Assembly: GCA_013176395.1 (NCBI GenBank)
Contig: JABMLP010000013.1
Location: 248,001 to 312,000 of the forward strand
Direction of reading: 5' to 3'
Length of the DNA stretch: 64,000 bases
Source of the DNA: Venturia oleaginea
Lineage: Eukaryota; Ascomycota; Dothideomycetes; Venturiales; Venturiaceae
This document shows, piece after piece, positions 35,701 through 45,386 of the stretch. Numbering within the stretch: position 1 is the first letter of the stretch; the number at the start of each line of letters is the position of its first letter. The position numbers were made by a program, and so were the translations under genes. The notes beneath the pieces are model-generated. The model worked only from the letters and a program-made list of their open reading frames with translations. It was not told the DNA's origin and did no database searches.

Positions 35701-37549
35701 ATCCTGCCCTGTCACTCATTGGCGCCCGGGATCAAGGTAAAATGTGCGCGCTGGCGCAACACGGTAACCGTGGTGCTCTCGTCTCGTTTTCGATAGTTGT
35801 TGTTGTTGTTGTTGTGCGGATGCGGATGCGGATGCGGATGTGAACCAAGGGACGACAGAAGTCAACGGAGCGTTTTGACTTTCGTGCACCAGCCACAACC
35901 GAATTTAGTGCGCCGCGATTCGGGTAGAATCCGCTTTTGGTGGCTTCTTGGACTTGGGTCGTCTCGTCGTCCTCCCTCTCTCTGGGAAGCAGTCGAAAGT
36001 GCAGCAACAATCGGATCGTGGCCAAACAAGGTCGAGCAGTGATGCAGCAACAGCGCTCTGATGCTCGATATACCGAGTCAATGTTTGAGAGGCAACAGAG
36101 CTCCTGGGACTGGATGTGAAGGTCTTCCTGGGCGTCCAGATGTCACCCAAGGATGGTTTCCGTCGCTCGGCTTGCAATGCGGGGGTCCAACGACTCAGTG
36201 GTGGTGGCAGAAGCGAAGTGAAGAGTGTCGATAGTCGGAGAGGGTTCGCCTAGGAGAGATCTGGATGCTGAGCTGTGCAACTCAGAAGTCGTGATGGTGT
36301 TGAGGGAGCGAAGGATCACATCGACGGTTTGGAGAAGTGCTTGGCGAACAGGGTTTGGGGCTGAGAGGACAATTGGTAGCTGGTGGCAGTGATTGGCACG
36401 TCGGATGGATTTCTTCGAGAAAAGCAAGAGCAAGAGGGCCGATTCGATCGAAATAGCCATGACTCGCATGGATGTAGTGGTCGCCCTTGCCTTGCCGTTG
36501 ATGTGCTGCATGCTCCCATCTCAGCTTCAAATAGCTACGATATACCCAGTACCCAGTTCTTCAAGACTTGCAACAACTCTGTTCTGAGTTCCTCTGAGTT
36601 CTCGCCACCGTGTCTCTAGGCGCCTTGTAACGCTCCACAATCTCCTCTATGTGGGAGCCTGGGAGGACCCGAGATCAGAAGTTGTGTCCTGTTGGCCATG
36701 TTCCATCACAGGTGGTGCTACGCTATCATGGCCGGGACCTGCACTGCACTTGCCTCTGTGTCATTTTTGATTGCGCGCGGCGCACCAGAGCGCAATCATG
36801 TATGCAGCACAGGCTTCATATAGGAACGCCGCCTCCTGCAGATGCAGAACAACGTGGCGCTTGGGGCTGCTGGTGCTGGCTCCGTCTGACTCTGACACCT
36901 TCCATCGGACGGAGATGTGCCATTATTATCCGCTGGAGGTTGTGAATAACGATGGATCCAGAAACGAGATGCCAAAAATCTGCTAAAGATTCCTGCTCCT
37001 GCCAGCCAGCGCGCAGTGTGTTCACTGTGTTGGACGCACTGGACGGACGTCAAACCGCTCTCTAGGCCTGGATGATGCGCACCGGCCACCTGATGAGCAG
37101 CATGCAGAGGTCGCGTTTAGATCATGCAGCCGGGGATCCTTCGAGACTTATGAACGGAGGAAACCGCCCTTTATGAAACAGCGTGTAATAATGGATTCAC
37201 CGCGGCGTTTGGCGTGGGGCTTATCGATTAGCGACTACCAACACGCTGACCTCCATTTCTGGCACCGCATTGTCAACATTTTGAAGAATTGCTGCATTGA
37301 AGAGACCAAGGCATGCAAATACTTTGTCCAGATTAGACGAACGCTTGGCTAACACATTTCAACCAGACGAAGATGGAGGGGAGTGCCGCTAATGATCCTC
37401 CTTTTCACTTGGAGAAAACTTTCCACGTCAAAATTTCTTCGTCCATCAAACACACGTCGCAAAACCTGCCAGGCAAACAAAGCTCCTTTTCTCACCATAG
37501 CTTCGTCTAGATCCATCGACCTCAAGCTCAAGATAATCCAACCACTTGG
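35701..37549. other. intergenic region
   Basis: This is 1.85 kb between divergent genes. It has a GTT/GCGGAT microsatellite (about 35797-35842). Minus-strand frames near 35905-36530 overlap in several frames without a domain; part may be the 5' UTR of the Snt1-like gene. Confidence 0.45.
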
Positions 37550-39341
37550 ATGAGCGCCAACATGGCTTCACCAGCCCAAGGAGCAGAGGCCGCCCCGAGC
37601 AAAGCCACAGACGCCGTCCTCAAGCCTTCGGAATTCTCGACAGCGGATGCGACAGAAGTCACTGGCGTCGATTTTGACAATTACGTCCATCGCAACATCA
37701 CCGTTGCTGAACTGGTGGACAACATGTCTACCATGGGGTTTCAAGCCACGTCTGTGGGGGAGGCCGTAAAACTGGTGAACAAAATGGTGAGTATTCTTTT
37801 CTCTATATGCAAGAGCATAATTATGCGGCCCGCAAAGATAGAGTTTATCGAGCCTTCTACAAATCATCATCACCATCGATTCTGTCATTCTCTTCCTTGC
37901 TCGTTCTATGCTTTGAATGTGAGCGTATCGAACCAAACATGAATGTCATCAAGACTCAAGCGGTATTCAATCTGGACTCGCCCCGGATTGTATCGATTCG
38001 GCGATTCTCCCCTTCGAACGGCGGAAAAAGGGTAGGAGAAAGAAACGATGGACTGTCTTTCTGTCCCACCCACCAATTGCCACCTGAGCATACAAATTTT
38101 CACGAATCCACAATAATGCTGCCATTTGAATCCTATCTAGGGATATCAACTTGACGACATACACTCGAATCTCTGAAAACATCCGAAGAACTTCCACACT
38201 AAAATTAAAAATCTCGTTTAATCAATATCAATTTCAAATAATTACCGGCAAAACTTAAAACAGCACGAGGTCTCTACAAAGCCTTTTGTGTTCATCCCTA
38301 CAATACTGTCAGCTCCTTCAAAAAGCACACGACTAACTCAATCTTTCCCAGAGAGCCTTCCGCGACCCCGCAACCTCCAAAAAAGCAACAATCTTCCTCG
38401 GCTACACCAGCAACCTCATCTCCTCCGGTCTCCGCGAAACAATCCGCTACCTAGTCCAACACTCCCACATCTCCGCCATCGTAACAACAGCCGGCGGAAT
38501 AGAAGAAGACATTATAAAATGTCTCGCGCCAACCTACCTCTCTCAGCAAGGCTTTGCTGCCCCGGGCGCCGCTCTACGTGCAAAAGGTGTAAATCGTATT
38601 GGCAATTTATTGGTGCCGAATAATAACTATTGCGCGTTTGAGGATTGGGTCGTCCCTATTTTGGATAAAATGTTGGAAGAGCAGGAGGAGGGGAGTGTGT
38701 TGGATGCGGTTGGAGAAAAAGGGGGTGTCTGGACTCCTTCAAAGATTATCAGAAGGTTGGGAAAGGAAATCAATGATGAGAGGAGTGTCCTTTATTGGGC
38801 TTGGAAAAACGATATCCCCATCTTTTGTCCAGCACTTACTGATGGGAGTTTGGGGGATATGCTTTATTTCCATACTTTTAAGAGTTCGCCTGCCCAGCTC
38901 CGAATCGATATTGTGGAGGATATTCGGAAGATCAATATGATGGCTGTTCATGCCAAGGCTGCGGGGGTGATTGTGCTTGGAGGCGGGGTGGTGAAGCATC
39001 ATATTATGAATGCCTGTTTGATGCGGAATGGATGTGATTGGGGTTTGTTTGTTAATACGGCGCAGGAATTTGATGGGAGTGATGCTGGTGCGAGGCCGGA
39101 TGAGGCGATTAGTTGGGGGAAGATTAGGGTTGGTGGGGAGGCTGTGAAGGTTTATGGAGAGGCTACTGTTGTTTTTCCATTGATTGTTGCGGGGACGTTT
39201 GCGAGGGTTGTTGATGGGGTTGTAAGAGATGGCAATGGGGAGGTTGTAGCTCGAAGGGAGAGGGGGAAAGATGTGGAGGAGAAGGTGATTGGTGTTGATG
39301 CAGAGGAAGAAAATGCTGAGAGGGAGAGGACTCTGGAGTGA
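37550..39341 (+). CDS. Deoxyhypusine synthase
   Basis: This enzyme transfers the aminobutyl group of spermidine to one lysine of eIF5A, the first step of hypusine formation in the cytosol. The exons are 37550-37786 and 38352-39341, giving 408 aa. The 565-nt intron (GTGAGT...TTTCCCAG) is by far the longest in the window. Recognisable blocks are [75 protein letters not shown] and [19 protein letters not shown]. The active-site block is [20 protein letters not shown] followed by WGKI, where the Lys is the catalytic residue. The C-terminus adds a charged tail of about 45 residues that is not conserved. A second Met five codons in could be used instead. Confidence 0.95.
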
Positions 39342-40195
39342 AGATCTTTCAGGGCAACAAGACCTCGTAAATTGACTTTCGGAAGACCACGGATCTTGAA
39401 CGGCAGGGTGAGAAGAGATGAACTGACTGCCTGATGAAAGCTTGGAGGAACAAAGAATCGGGTCCACATTGGAGTCAAAGATATTGTGCTTTCTACATAC
39501 CGGACAGATTGGTTAGCTCGACTGGCCATTGCATTCTAGAGAGTGACTTTCTTGCGCACCAGCTAGAGTGTTAGTAGATTAGCCTGTACAATGTTTGGCC
39601 GTGGAAGCTGCATGTCTCAGAATACTATGTAAGATACGTACCTCCATTGTGATTCTGTATACACTCGTCTTTGGTGTTGTATATACAATGCCGCCACAGA
39701 ACCTATCAATCAGCGATATGGGCTAGTGAGTAGCGTTCTAATCGAGGACTACCTACTTCGATTCCAGTTTTCTCCAAACTTGGAAAATAAAGCTCTACCA
39801 AGAAGGATAAACAGCACAGGCCTAAATCATTCGACCTACTCTACATATCTTTTAACCAATTGAATCCCTTCGATCTCGGATAAAATGAGATAGCTCAGGC
39901 GCCCGGGCTACCGTTAGGGTTGATCATCCGATTATCCTCTTGGCCTCTTCCTACGCTTACAGGCCCAAAGAAGGGTTGATTTCTCAGCGATCGATAGATT
40001 CTTTCTACCTACCCCAACTTCTCCTTCCCAACGTAGGATTAGAACAAAGCCCTTCTTAGCGACAAGTGCAGAAAGATTAGGAGAATAAACTTGTTAAAGG
40101 CCGATAAGAAAAAACCTACTATTTAGTATAAAGACGATCTGGGCGTATAGGCCAAGGTAGGGATTGGAAGTACCTTCTTTTGCCATGTACTTGAG
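39342..40195. other. gene-free stretch before the Tc1-like element
   Basis: No supported frame. It becomes more repeat-like towards the transposon. Confidence 0.4.
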
Positions 40196-41542
40196 TATAC
40201 TATAGTCTCTACGGAATTAAAGGTTAGCTGCACATCATCTGCAGGGGGGTCACTGGGGTTATAAATGAAGCTCAAATTACATGATACCATCGATTTTTTG
40301 GTGTTTTAAACCCGCATTCAGCCATTCTTACCATTACTCATTCTTTTCATCCTCTCTGAAGATGGCTACACCAAAGAAGAAACGCCGTCAGGAGCTTTCA
40401 CGCGATACCAGGCTCAAGATTCTTACTCTACGTGACGCTGGCTTCACGGTTGCAGCAATCAGAGATTACTTTCTTTCACTCAAACCTCCTCTTCAAGTTG
40501 ATATCTCTCTACGTCAAACTCAGAAAGCTATCGCTCTTGGCCACCCTACACCGCAAAAAAAGGGCCATGTGGGATCCAAACCCCTCCTCTCCGAAGAACA
40601 GGTTGATGGGCTTGAAGCCTTTGTCACCGCCTGTAAAAAGAACCGCCTCATGTCCTATCTAGAACTCTCAACCCAATTCAGTCATTTCAAAGTCTCTGTT
40701 AGAGTAATTGGAGCAGCCCTTGAAAAGAGAGGCTACTATCGAAGAATTGCACGAGTTAAACCACCACTCAGCGAAAAAACCCGCCAAGAGAGACTTGCCT
40801 TCGCTCACGAGCACTTGAATTGGTCCCTATACGATTGGACACGTATTCTGTGGACTGATGAGACTTGGGTTACAGGAGGGAGACACCGGAGGCAATATGT
40901 GACACGTAAAAAGGGTTAATCTCTTCACCCTGACTGTATCCTTGAGAAGTTTGTACGGAAGAAAGGATGGATGTTCTGGGGCTCCTTTTCAGGCATTGAG
41001 AGAGGACTTTCTCTCTTTTGGGAGAAGAGCTGGGGTTCTATCAGTGGTCCTACCTATACAGAACACCTGGTCCCTCTGGTTTCAGACTACGTACGAGAAA
41101 AGGGACTCCTCTTAATGCAGGATGGGGCTCCAGGTCACGGTGCAAAGATAACAAAAGAGGAGTTCTTACGGAGAGGGATCTACCTCATTTAGTGGCCGGC
41201 TTTCTCTCCAGATCTGAATCCAATTGAGACCATCTGGAACTGAATGAAGGACTACATTGAAGAGAATTACCCAGATAAAGAATATGGCTACCCTGAGCTA
41301 CGTAGGATTGTGCAGGAGGCCTGGGACGTGGTGGTTACAGAGGAGGCTCTTTTTGGATTAATCGCAAGTATGCATCAGAGGTGCCTTGACGTGATTGCTG
41401 CAAATGGCTGGCATACGAAATGGTAACTTATTCAGATGTATATTACACCAAATACAATTGGAACATACGAGAAAAATGAAGCCCGGAGGGCCCCTGCGGA
41501 TAATGTGCAGCTAACCTTTAATTCCGTAGAGACCATAGTATA
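40196..41542 (+). mobile_element. Tc1/mariner-type transposon with intact ends and a broken transposase
   Basis: TA dinucleotides bound the element. The terminal inverted repeats match over about 50 bp with three differences (left TATACTATAGTCTCTACGG; right, inverted, TATACTATGGTCTCTACGG). The transposase frame between them is described separately. Both ends and the target duplication are still recognisable, so insertion is not very old. Confidence 0.9.
40362..41426 (+). pseudogene. Tc1-like (DDE) transposase with three in-frame stops
   Basis: One reading frame runs from MATPKKKRRQELSRDTRLK to NGWHTKW, interrupted by TAA at 40917-40919, TAG at 41190-41192 and TGA at 41241-41243. There are no frameshifts. 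The N-terminal half is an HTH/homeodomain-like DNA-binding region. The catalytic acidic residues are visible as WTDETWV (first D), QDGAPGHGA (second D) and SPDLNPIET (E). The stops replace positions where the family has Gln or Trp, which C-to-T or G-to-A transitions would produce; this fits repeat-induced point mutation. The element could at most be mobilised in trans. Confidence 0.88.
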
Positions 41543-41758
41543 TTCCCCTATGGATCCCACAAGAATCGATCTCATATCACTTGGGAAGCATAATATCGAC
41601 TCGATCTCCCTGGCATGTACAGTAAATATCAAGTATGGAGGTGGAGGAGCAGCATAAATGATGAAAGATCGGTTTTCAATAGATTGCCCAAAGGCATCTG
41701 ACCTCATTATACTTAAAATTCTCTAATATCCCTAGGATAGCGTTCGCATCCCACGGTG

Positions 41759-41766
41759 TATAAAAG
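41759..41766 (+). promoter_or_regulatory. TATA box of the secreted-peptide gene
   Basis: TATAAAAG lies 163 bp upstream of the ATG at 41929. The stretch between is C/A-rich with a duplicated CCTCGATCAATTCA, typical of a strongly expressed fungal gene leader. Confidence 0.5.
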
Positions 41767-41928
41767 GTTTTGCCATTCCCGCTTTCACCCTATACACCCC
41801 TCTCCCTTCATTCAACAACAACAAACAACCCAATCACAAATACCTCGATCAATTCACCTCGATCAATTCACCTCGAAACCAAACCAAACCAACCCAAATC
41901 AACTCGAAGAAATCCAAAGAAACCGAAT

Positions 41929-42153
41929 ATGAACTTCCTCACCTTCTTGCTCCTCTCTCCCCTCGCCCTCACAGCCGCCCTCTCCCTCGATACCATCGAT
42001 ACTATCTCTACCCCACTCGACAAACGACAAGTCTCATGCGACTCTTGCATCATCAGCTGCAGACAGCAAGCCAAGGCAAAGACTGCCCAATATTGTCTAT
42101 GTATTAATTCCTGCAAAACGGCTAAAGGCGACCCTTGTACCAAATCTTGTTAG
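41929..42153 (+). CDS. small secreted cysteine-rich peptide precursor (paralogue of the gene at 22956)
   Basis: This is an intron-free 74-aa precursor. The parts are a signal peptide (MNFLTFLLLSPLALTAALS), a propeptide DTIDTISTPL and a Kex2 site DKRQ. The mature peptide is about 40 residues with eight Cys in the pattern CDSC, IISC, YCLC, INSC, DPC, KSC. Compared with the 22956 gene, it lacks the Gly/Lys repeat and has a shorter C-terminus, but signal, propeptide and Cys order match. The frame is open upstream to 41770; I prefer this ATG because it begins the signal peptide and follows a long leader. It lies 386 bp from the Tc1-like element. Function is unknown; an effector or antimicrobial role is only a possibility. 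Confidence 0.78.
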   Translation: MNFLTFLLLSPLALTAALSLDTIDTISTPLDKRQVSCDSCIISCRQQAKAKTAQYCLCINSCKTAKGDPCTKSC

Positions 42154-42719
42154 ACGTATGTGGAGGGAGCGTGGAATTGGTGGTGGTAGGGAAGTAGGTC
42201 TATCTTGTAGTGTGGGAAGGGGTATGCAGGAAAGAAAAGGGGGTTGGAAGGATGGTGATGGGATGGGATGGGATTGAGCTGGAGATGGAGATGGAAGGTA
42301 GGTATTTGGGGGTAAAGAATAGGCATGGTTCAATTCAACATTGTTCCTGTTGGATCGACTTTGGTGTTTCTCTATGACTAGTAAAATACGAGAAACCGTG
42401 TTTGGGAGTCTCGACGTAATTTACTGTCTTTACATCCGTGATGTTGCCTTTGTGAATGAGTTGGTTTGGGGAGTGTGGTCGCTGTGTAGTGATGAGTTTT
42501 GTTACGCTAGCAGCTTATCTTATCGATTAGGCTCATGACAGGTTTTTCTCCTATCTTTTTCTTCGAGTTTTGATTAGGGTGTGGCTGTGCCATGGCTAAG
42601 GAATTTGGACCCGCTTACTTCGTAGTATAACCATTTTGACTAATTATAGCGTTCTTTCAAAGAAAACCTACTCTAAGTACGACTACTATCTCTTTTTCTT
42701 CCTTTATAACTTCACTGCT
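42154..42719. other. 3' flank and gene-free stretch
   Basis: No supported frame. It has a GGGATG-rich purine tract just after the peptide gene and AT-rich sequence after that. Confidence 0.45.
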
Positions 42720-42974
42720 TGTCACGGTACGACCGCGGACAAGTCTCTCCCGCCGTTGGGGTGGCCCCACGGTACGTGATCAAGGCAGAACCGTAGTTCT
42801 GCCGAGGAACCGTTTTAAAGCCTGCGTGGCTCCAACCAATACGTAGCTCAAAGAGCTACGTCCTGTCGTCAAACCTGCCTGTTGGTTTGCCTGCCAGTTC
42901 GTATGTAGCCTGTTGAATGATACCTGTTCTTGCTGCTGCTCCTTCCTCCTGATACCCGAACCCGCCCCGTGACA
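42720..42974. mobile_element. probable solo LTR
   Basis: This 255-bp block begins TGTCACGG and ends CCGTGACA, an 8-bp perfect terminal inverted repeat with the TG...CA ends of an LTR. Flanks are CTGCT before and CTACT after, a 5-bp target duplication with one G/A difference. There is no internal coding sequence or second copy nearby, so it looks like recombination between two LTRs of a different family from the chromovirus. Confidence 0.6.
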
Positions 42975-43008
42975 CTACTTAACTTGGAAAAGTAATAGGA
43001 AGAGCTAG

Positions 43009-43319
43009 TGTTAAGGGATGGAATCCTTCTCTCTAGCTTATCCATGACTGGATTTCCAATTGTTCTCTTGTTATTCTGCAAGCTGTCATGTTCTATTTTG
43101 CAAGCTGTCATGTTCTATTTCGCAAGCTGCCATGTTCTATTTCGCAAGCTGTCACGTTTCCATTTAAAGATACTTTCTAGAAGGATCTATTGTAAGAGGA
43201 GGATTATTTATACGAGCTATCCTTCCTGTATTTACACTTTCTTCTCTGTACTTAGATACTTTGAAATACAAGCAGTCTTCTCTCACTTGCGAAACACCTT
43301 TGAGGGTTGAACTCTTACA
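43009..43319 (+). repeat. 5' LTR
   Basis: This runs from TGTTAAGGGATGG to GAACTCTTACA. It contains about four tandem copies of GCAAGCTGTCATGTTCTATT at 43078-43160 and a TATA-like box at 43205-43212. A 100-codon frame inside it is coincidental. Confidence 0.95.
43205..43212 (+). promoter_or_regulatory. TATA-like box in the LTR
   Basis: TATTTATA lies 36-43 bp upstream of the 11-nt sequence that pairs with the primer-binding site, which fits a transcription start at about 43248. Confidence 0.55.
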
Positions 43320-43320
43320 T

Positions 43321-43331
43321 TATCTAAGTAC
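43321..43331 (+). promoter_or_regulatory. self-priming primer-binding site
   Basis: TATCTAAGTAC starts one base after the LTR. It is the exact reverse complement of GTACTTAGATA at 43248-43258 (and 49459-49469). It does not begin with TGG, as a tRNA-type site would. The match ends sharply at 11 nt on both sides. Confidence 0.75.
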
Positions 43332-43390
43332 CGCACCAATACCTCTTGCTGACAGTAAGAGAGAGTCTCTGCAGCAATCGTCAGAGCAAA

Positions 43391-43509
43391 GAGAAAGCCT
43401 TCCATTGAGCGAGGTACCGAGAAAGCCCTCCATCGAGTGAGGTACCGAGAAAGCCCTCCATCGAGCGAGGCACTGAGAAAGCCCTCCATTGAGCGAGGCA
43501 TTGAGAAAG
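43391..43509 (+). repeat. 28-bp tandem repeat in the leader
   Basis: About four units of GAGAAAGCCCTCCATYGAGY followed by GAGGYAYY occur in the untranslated leader. Confidence 0.8.
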
Positions 43510-43680
43510 AGTTTGCTAGGTACCTCATAACCTAGGACGGATGCTACATCTTCTCATTGTGTAGTAATCACGAACGTCGAAGATTGAGAGTTGTTGAAAC
43601 TTGTCCTTTGCGAAGGGATATCAACAACGTCCAAAGTGACACCCACAAGTTGAAAGTACTCCCAGGTCAATCCTGTTGGT

Positions 43681-43937
43681 GAGTCAAGGTCCTAAAGAGG
43701 ACACCCAAGCCATTTCAGTACTCTCAGGAAGAGCCTGTAGAGTCAAGGTCCTAAAGAGGACACCCAAGCCATTTTCAGTACTCTCAGGACGAGCCTGCAG
43801 AGTCAAGGTCCTAAAGAGGACACCCCAGCCATTTCAGTACTCTCAGGAAGAGCCTGTAGAGTCAAGGTCCTAAAGAGGACATCCAAGCCATTTTCAGTAC
43901 TCTCAGGACGAGCCTGCAGAGTCAAGGTCCTAAAGAG
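43681..43937 (+). repeat. 59/60-bp tandem repeat with AB-AB order in the leader
   Basis: Four full units and a partial fifth start at 43681, 43740, 43800, 43859 and 43919. Units alternate between a short form (CCATTTCAG, GGAAGAGCCTGTA) and a long form (CCATTTTCAG, GGACGAGCCTGCA), so a 119-bp dimer was duplicated. The open frame through them is periodic and not a gene. Confidence 0.85.
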
Positions 43938-43942
43938 AATTC

Positions 43943-44078
43943 AAGCTGAGATTTTCTAGAAGGTGCTAGAATCTCCAAGAAGCAAGGGCCAACCGAAAGG
44001 GCCAATCCAAAAAGGGAATTCAAGAGAATTCAAACTGAGATTTTCTAGAACGTGCTAGAATCTCCAAGAAGCAAGGGC
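43943..44078 (+). repeat. duplicated hairpin motif in the leader
   Basis: A stretch of about 48 bp, including GAGATTTTCTAGAAGGTGCT and AGAATCTCC, occurs twice with two differences. Each copy can fold on itself (AGATTTTCTAG against CTAGAATCT). Confidence 0.65.
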
Positions 44079-44363
44079 AGGTCATCCTAAGACAGCGTAG
44101 TCTTAGGAGTTGAAGCTGTAATAAGCTGAGGAAAGAAAGAGCTAGGAAGAGAGATTTAATACACTTGGCCTTCACAGTCCCTGGGAGCTCTGTCCTTAGT
44201 AATAAGGATTGCAGAGCGGACTATAGTGTAAAAATCCTTCTGGGATTCTATAGTCACCTTCCTATACTAATAGGCATTGACTCTATAATGCCTAGCAAAT
44301 CTCTAGAGTAGAGCCTAGGAGTGTGTATAGTAGTGCTCTCTATTATCTCTCATAGGTGAAAAT

Positions 44364-45386
44364 ATGGAAGGAGAAGATCAGGAACAAAGAGTTCCTCAAG
44401 AACCCCAAGCCCTACAAGAAGCTATGGCAGCATTACAACATCAACTAGCCATTCAGAACGATGCTATTACGCGTATTCTTACAATCTTACCTAACACTAC
44501 TCGCTCTGAGAACGTAGTAGAAGGACAAGAGACTAAGAATTCACAAAAAGACAGAATACATAGGAAGAAAGCTGTACTTCCTAAGCTCCAAGAATTTGAT
44601 GGCAAGCGTTCTGAATGGGCTCAGTGGTTTCAACAAGCAAGGATGAAGTTGGAGATAGACGCAGAGTCTATAGGGGATAGTAGGAACCAATTTGCCTACA
44701 TCTTCTCCTCTCTACGAGGCTCCGCAGCTCAGGCTACTCTGGCCTACGTAAAGACAGCTCCAGAGGAAGATAAAACGGGACAGAAATTGTTACAGTATAT
44801 GGACAACTTCTATGGCGATCCAGTACAACAACAAAGAGCTACTGTAAGCCTGTCCACAATCAAACAAAAAGAGAAAGAACCCTTCTTCTCTTTTCTTCCC
44901 CGTTTTGAAACCACTCTTGCTAATGCTGGAGGAATGACTTGGCCTGACGCTGTTAAAATTGCATTTCTACACAAAGCAATAAATCAAGAGCTGCGAAACC
45001 AGAGAATAGGCCAATCTCAGAGTACCTCCTACCAGCAGTTTGTGTCCGATCTTTTGAATACAAGTATGCAAATCACTACAGCAAAGATGCTCTCTTCCTC
45101 AGAAGATAAGTTACGATTCAGAGATAAAGAGAAGTCTTTTAAAGATCTGAACGCTATGGACTGGGAGCCTACACGCGTAAACAAGTTAAAAATTTCGTCT
45201 AAAGCCTATGAATATAGGAAGGCAAATAACCTCTGCTTACGCTGTGGGAAGGCCGGCCATAGAATGAAAGACTGCTGGTTGGATACAGAGGTAGAAAGAG
45301 TCACGCAACTTGGTTCAAAAAGGGCCAAAGGAACCACTGAGGAGAATGAAGAAGTTGAAGAAGAGGACTACTCGGAAAAAGAGTAG
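44364..45386 (+). CDS. Gag-like protein of the chromovirus
   Basis: This 340-aa capsid/nucleocapsid protein assembles the virus-like particle. A retrotransposon gag domain is visible at about residues 90-230 (EFDGKRSEWAQWFQQARMKL, then FLPRFETTLANAGG). Near residue 297 is a zinc knuckle CLRCGKAGHRMKDC (C-x2-C-x4-H-x4-C) for RNA binding. The C-terminus is acidic. The stop lies within the overlap with the pol frame. Confidence 0.92.
   Translation: MEGEDQEQRVPQEPQALQEAMAALQHQLAIQNDAITRILTILPNTTRSENVVEGQETKNSQKDRIHRKKAVLPKLQEFDGKRSEWAQWFQQARMKLEIDAESIGDSRNQFAYIFSSLRGSAAQATLAYVKTAPEEDKTGQKLLQYMDNFYGDPVQQQRATVSLSTIKQKEKEPFFSFLPRFETTLANAGGMTWPDAVKIAFLHKAINQELRNQRIGQSQSTSYQQFVSDLLNTSMQITTAKMLSSSEDKLRFRDKEKSFKDLNAMDWEPTRVNKLKISSKAYEYRKANNLCLRCGKAGHRMKDCWLDTEVERVTQLGSKRAKGTTEENEEVEEEDYSEKE

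Noticed and set aside
36143..36530. minus-strand frames upstream of the Snt1-like gene
   Set aside because: Three overlapping frames of similar length and no family match; more likely leader or intergenic sequence.
43008..43310. 100-codon frame, repeated at 49219-49521
   Set aside because: Both copies are the LTRs themselves; identity comes from the repeat and there is no protein signature.
43676..43873. open frame of 65 codons with repeated peptide
   Set aside because: It only reflects the 59/60-bp DNA tandem repeat in the chromovirus leader; no start context or domain.
43391..43937. possible CRISPR-like array
   Set aside because: Units are contiguous without spacers and lie in a eukaryotic retrotransposon leader.
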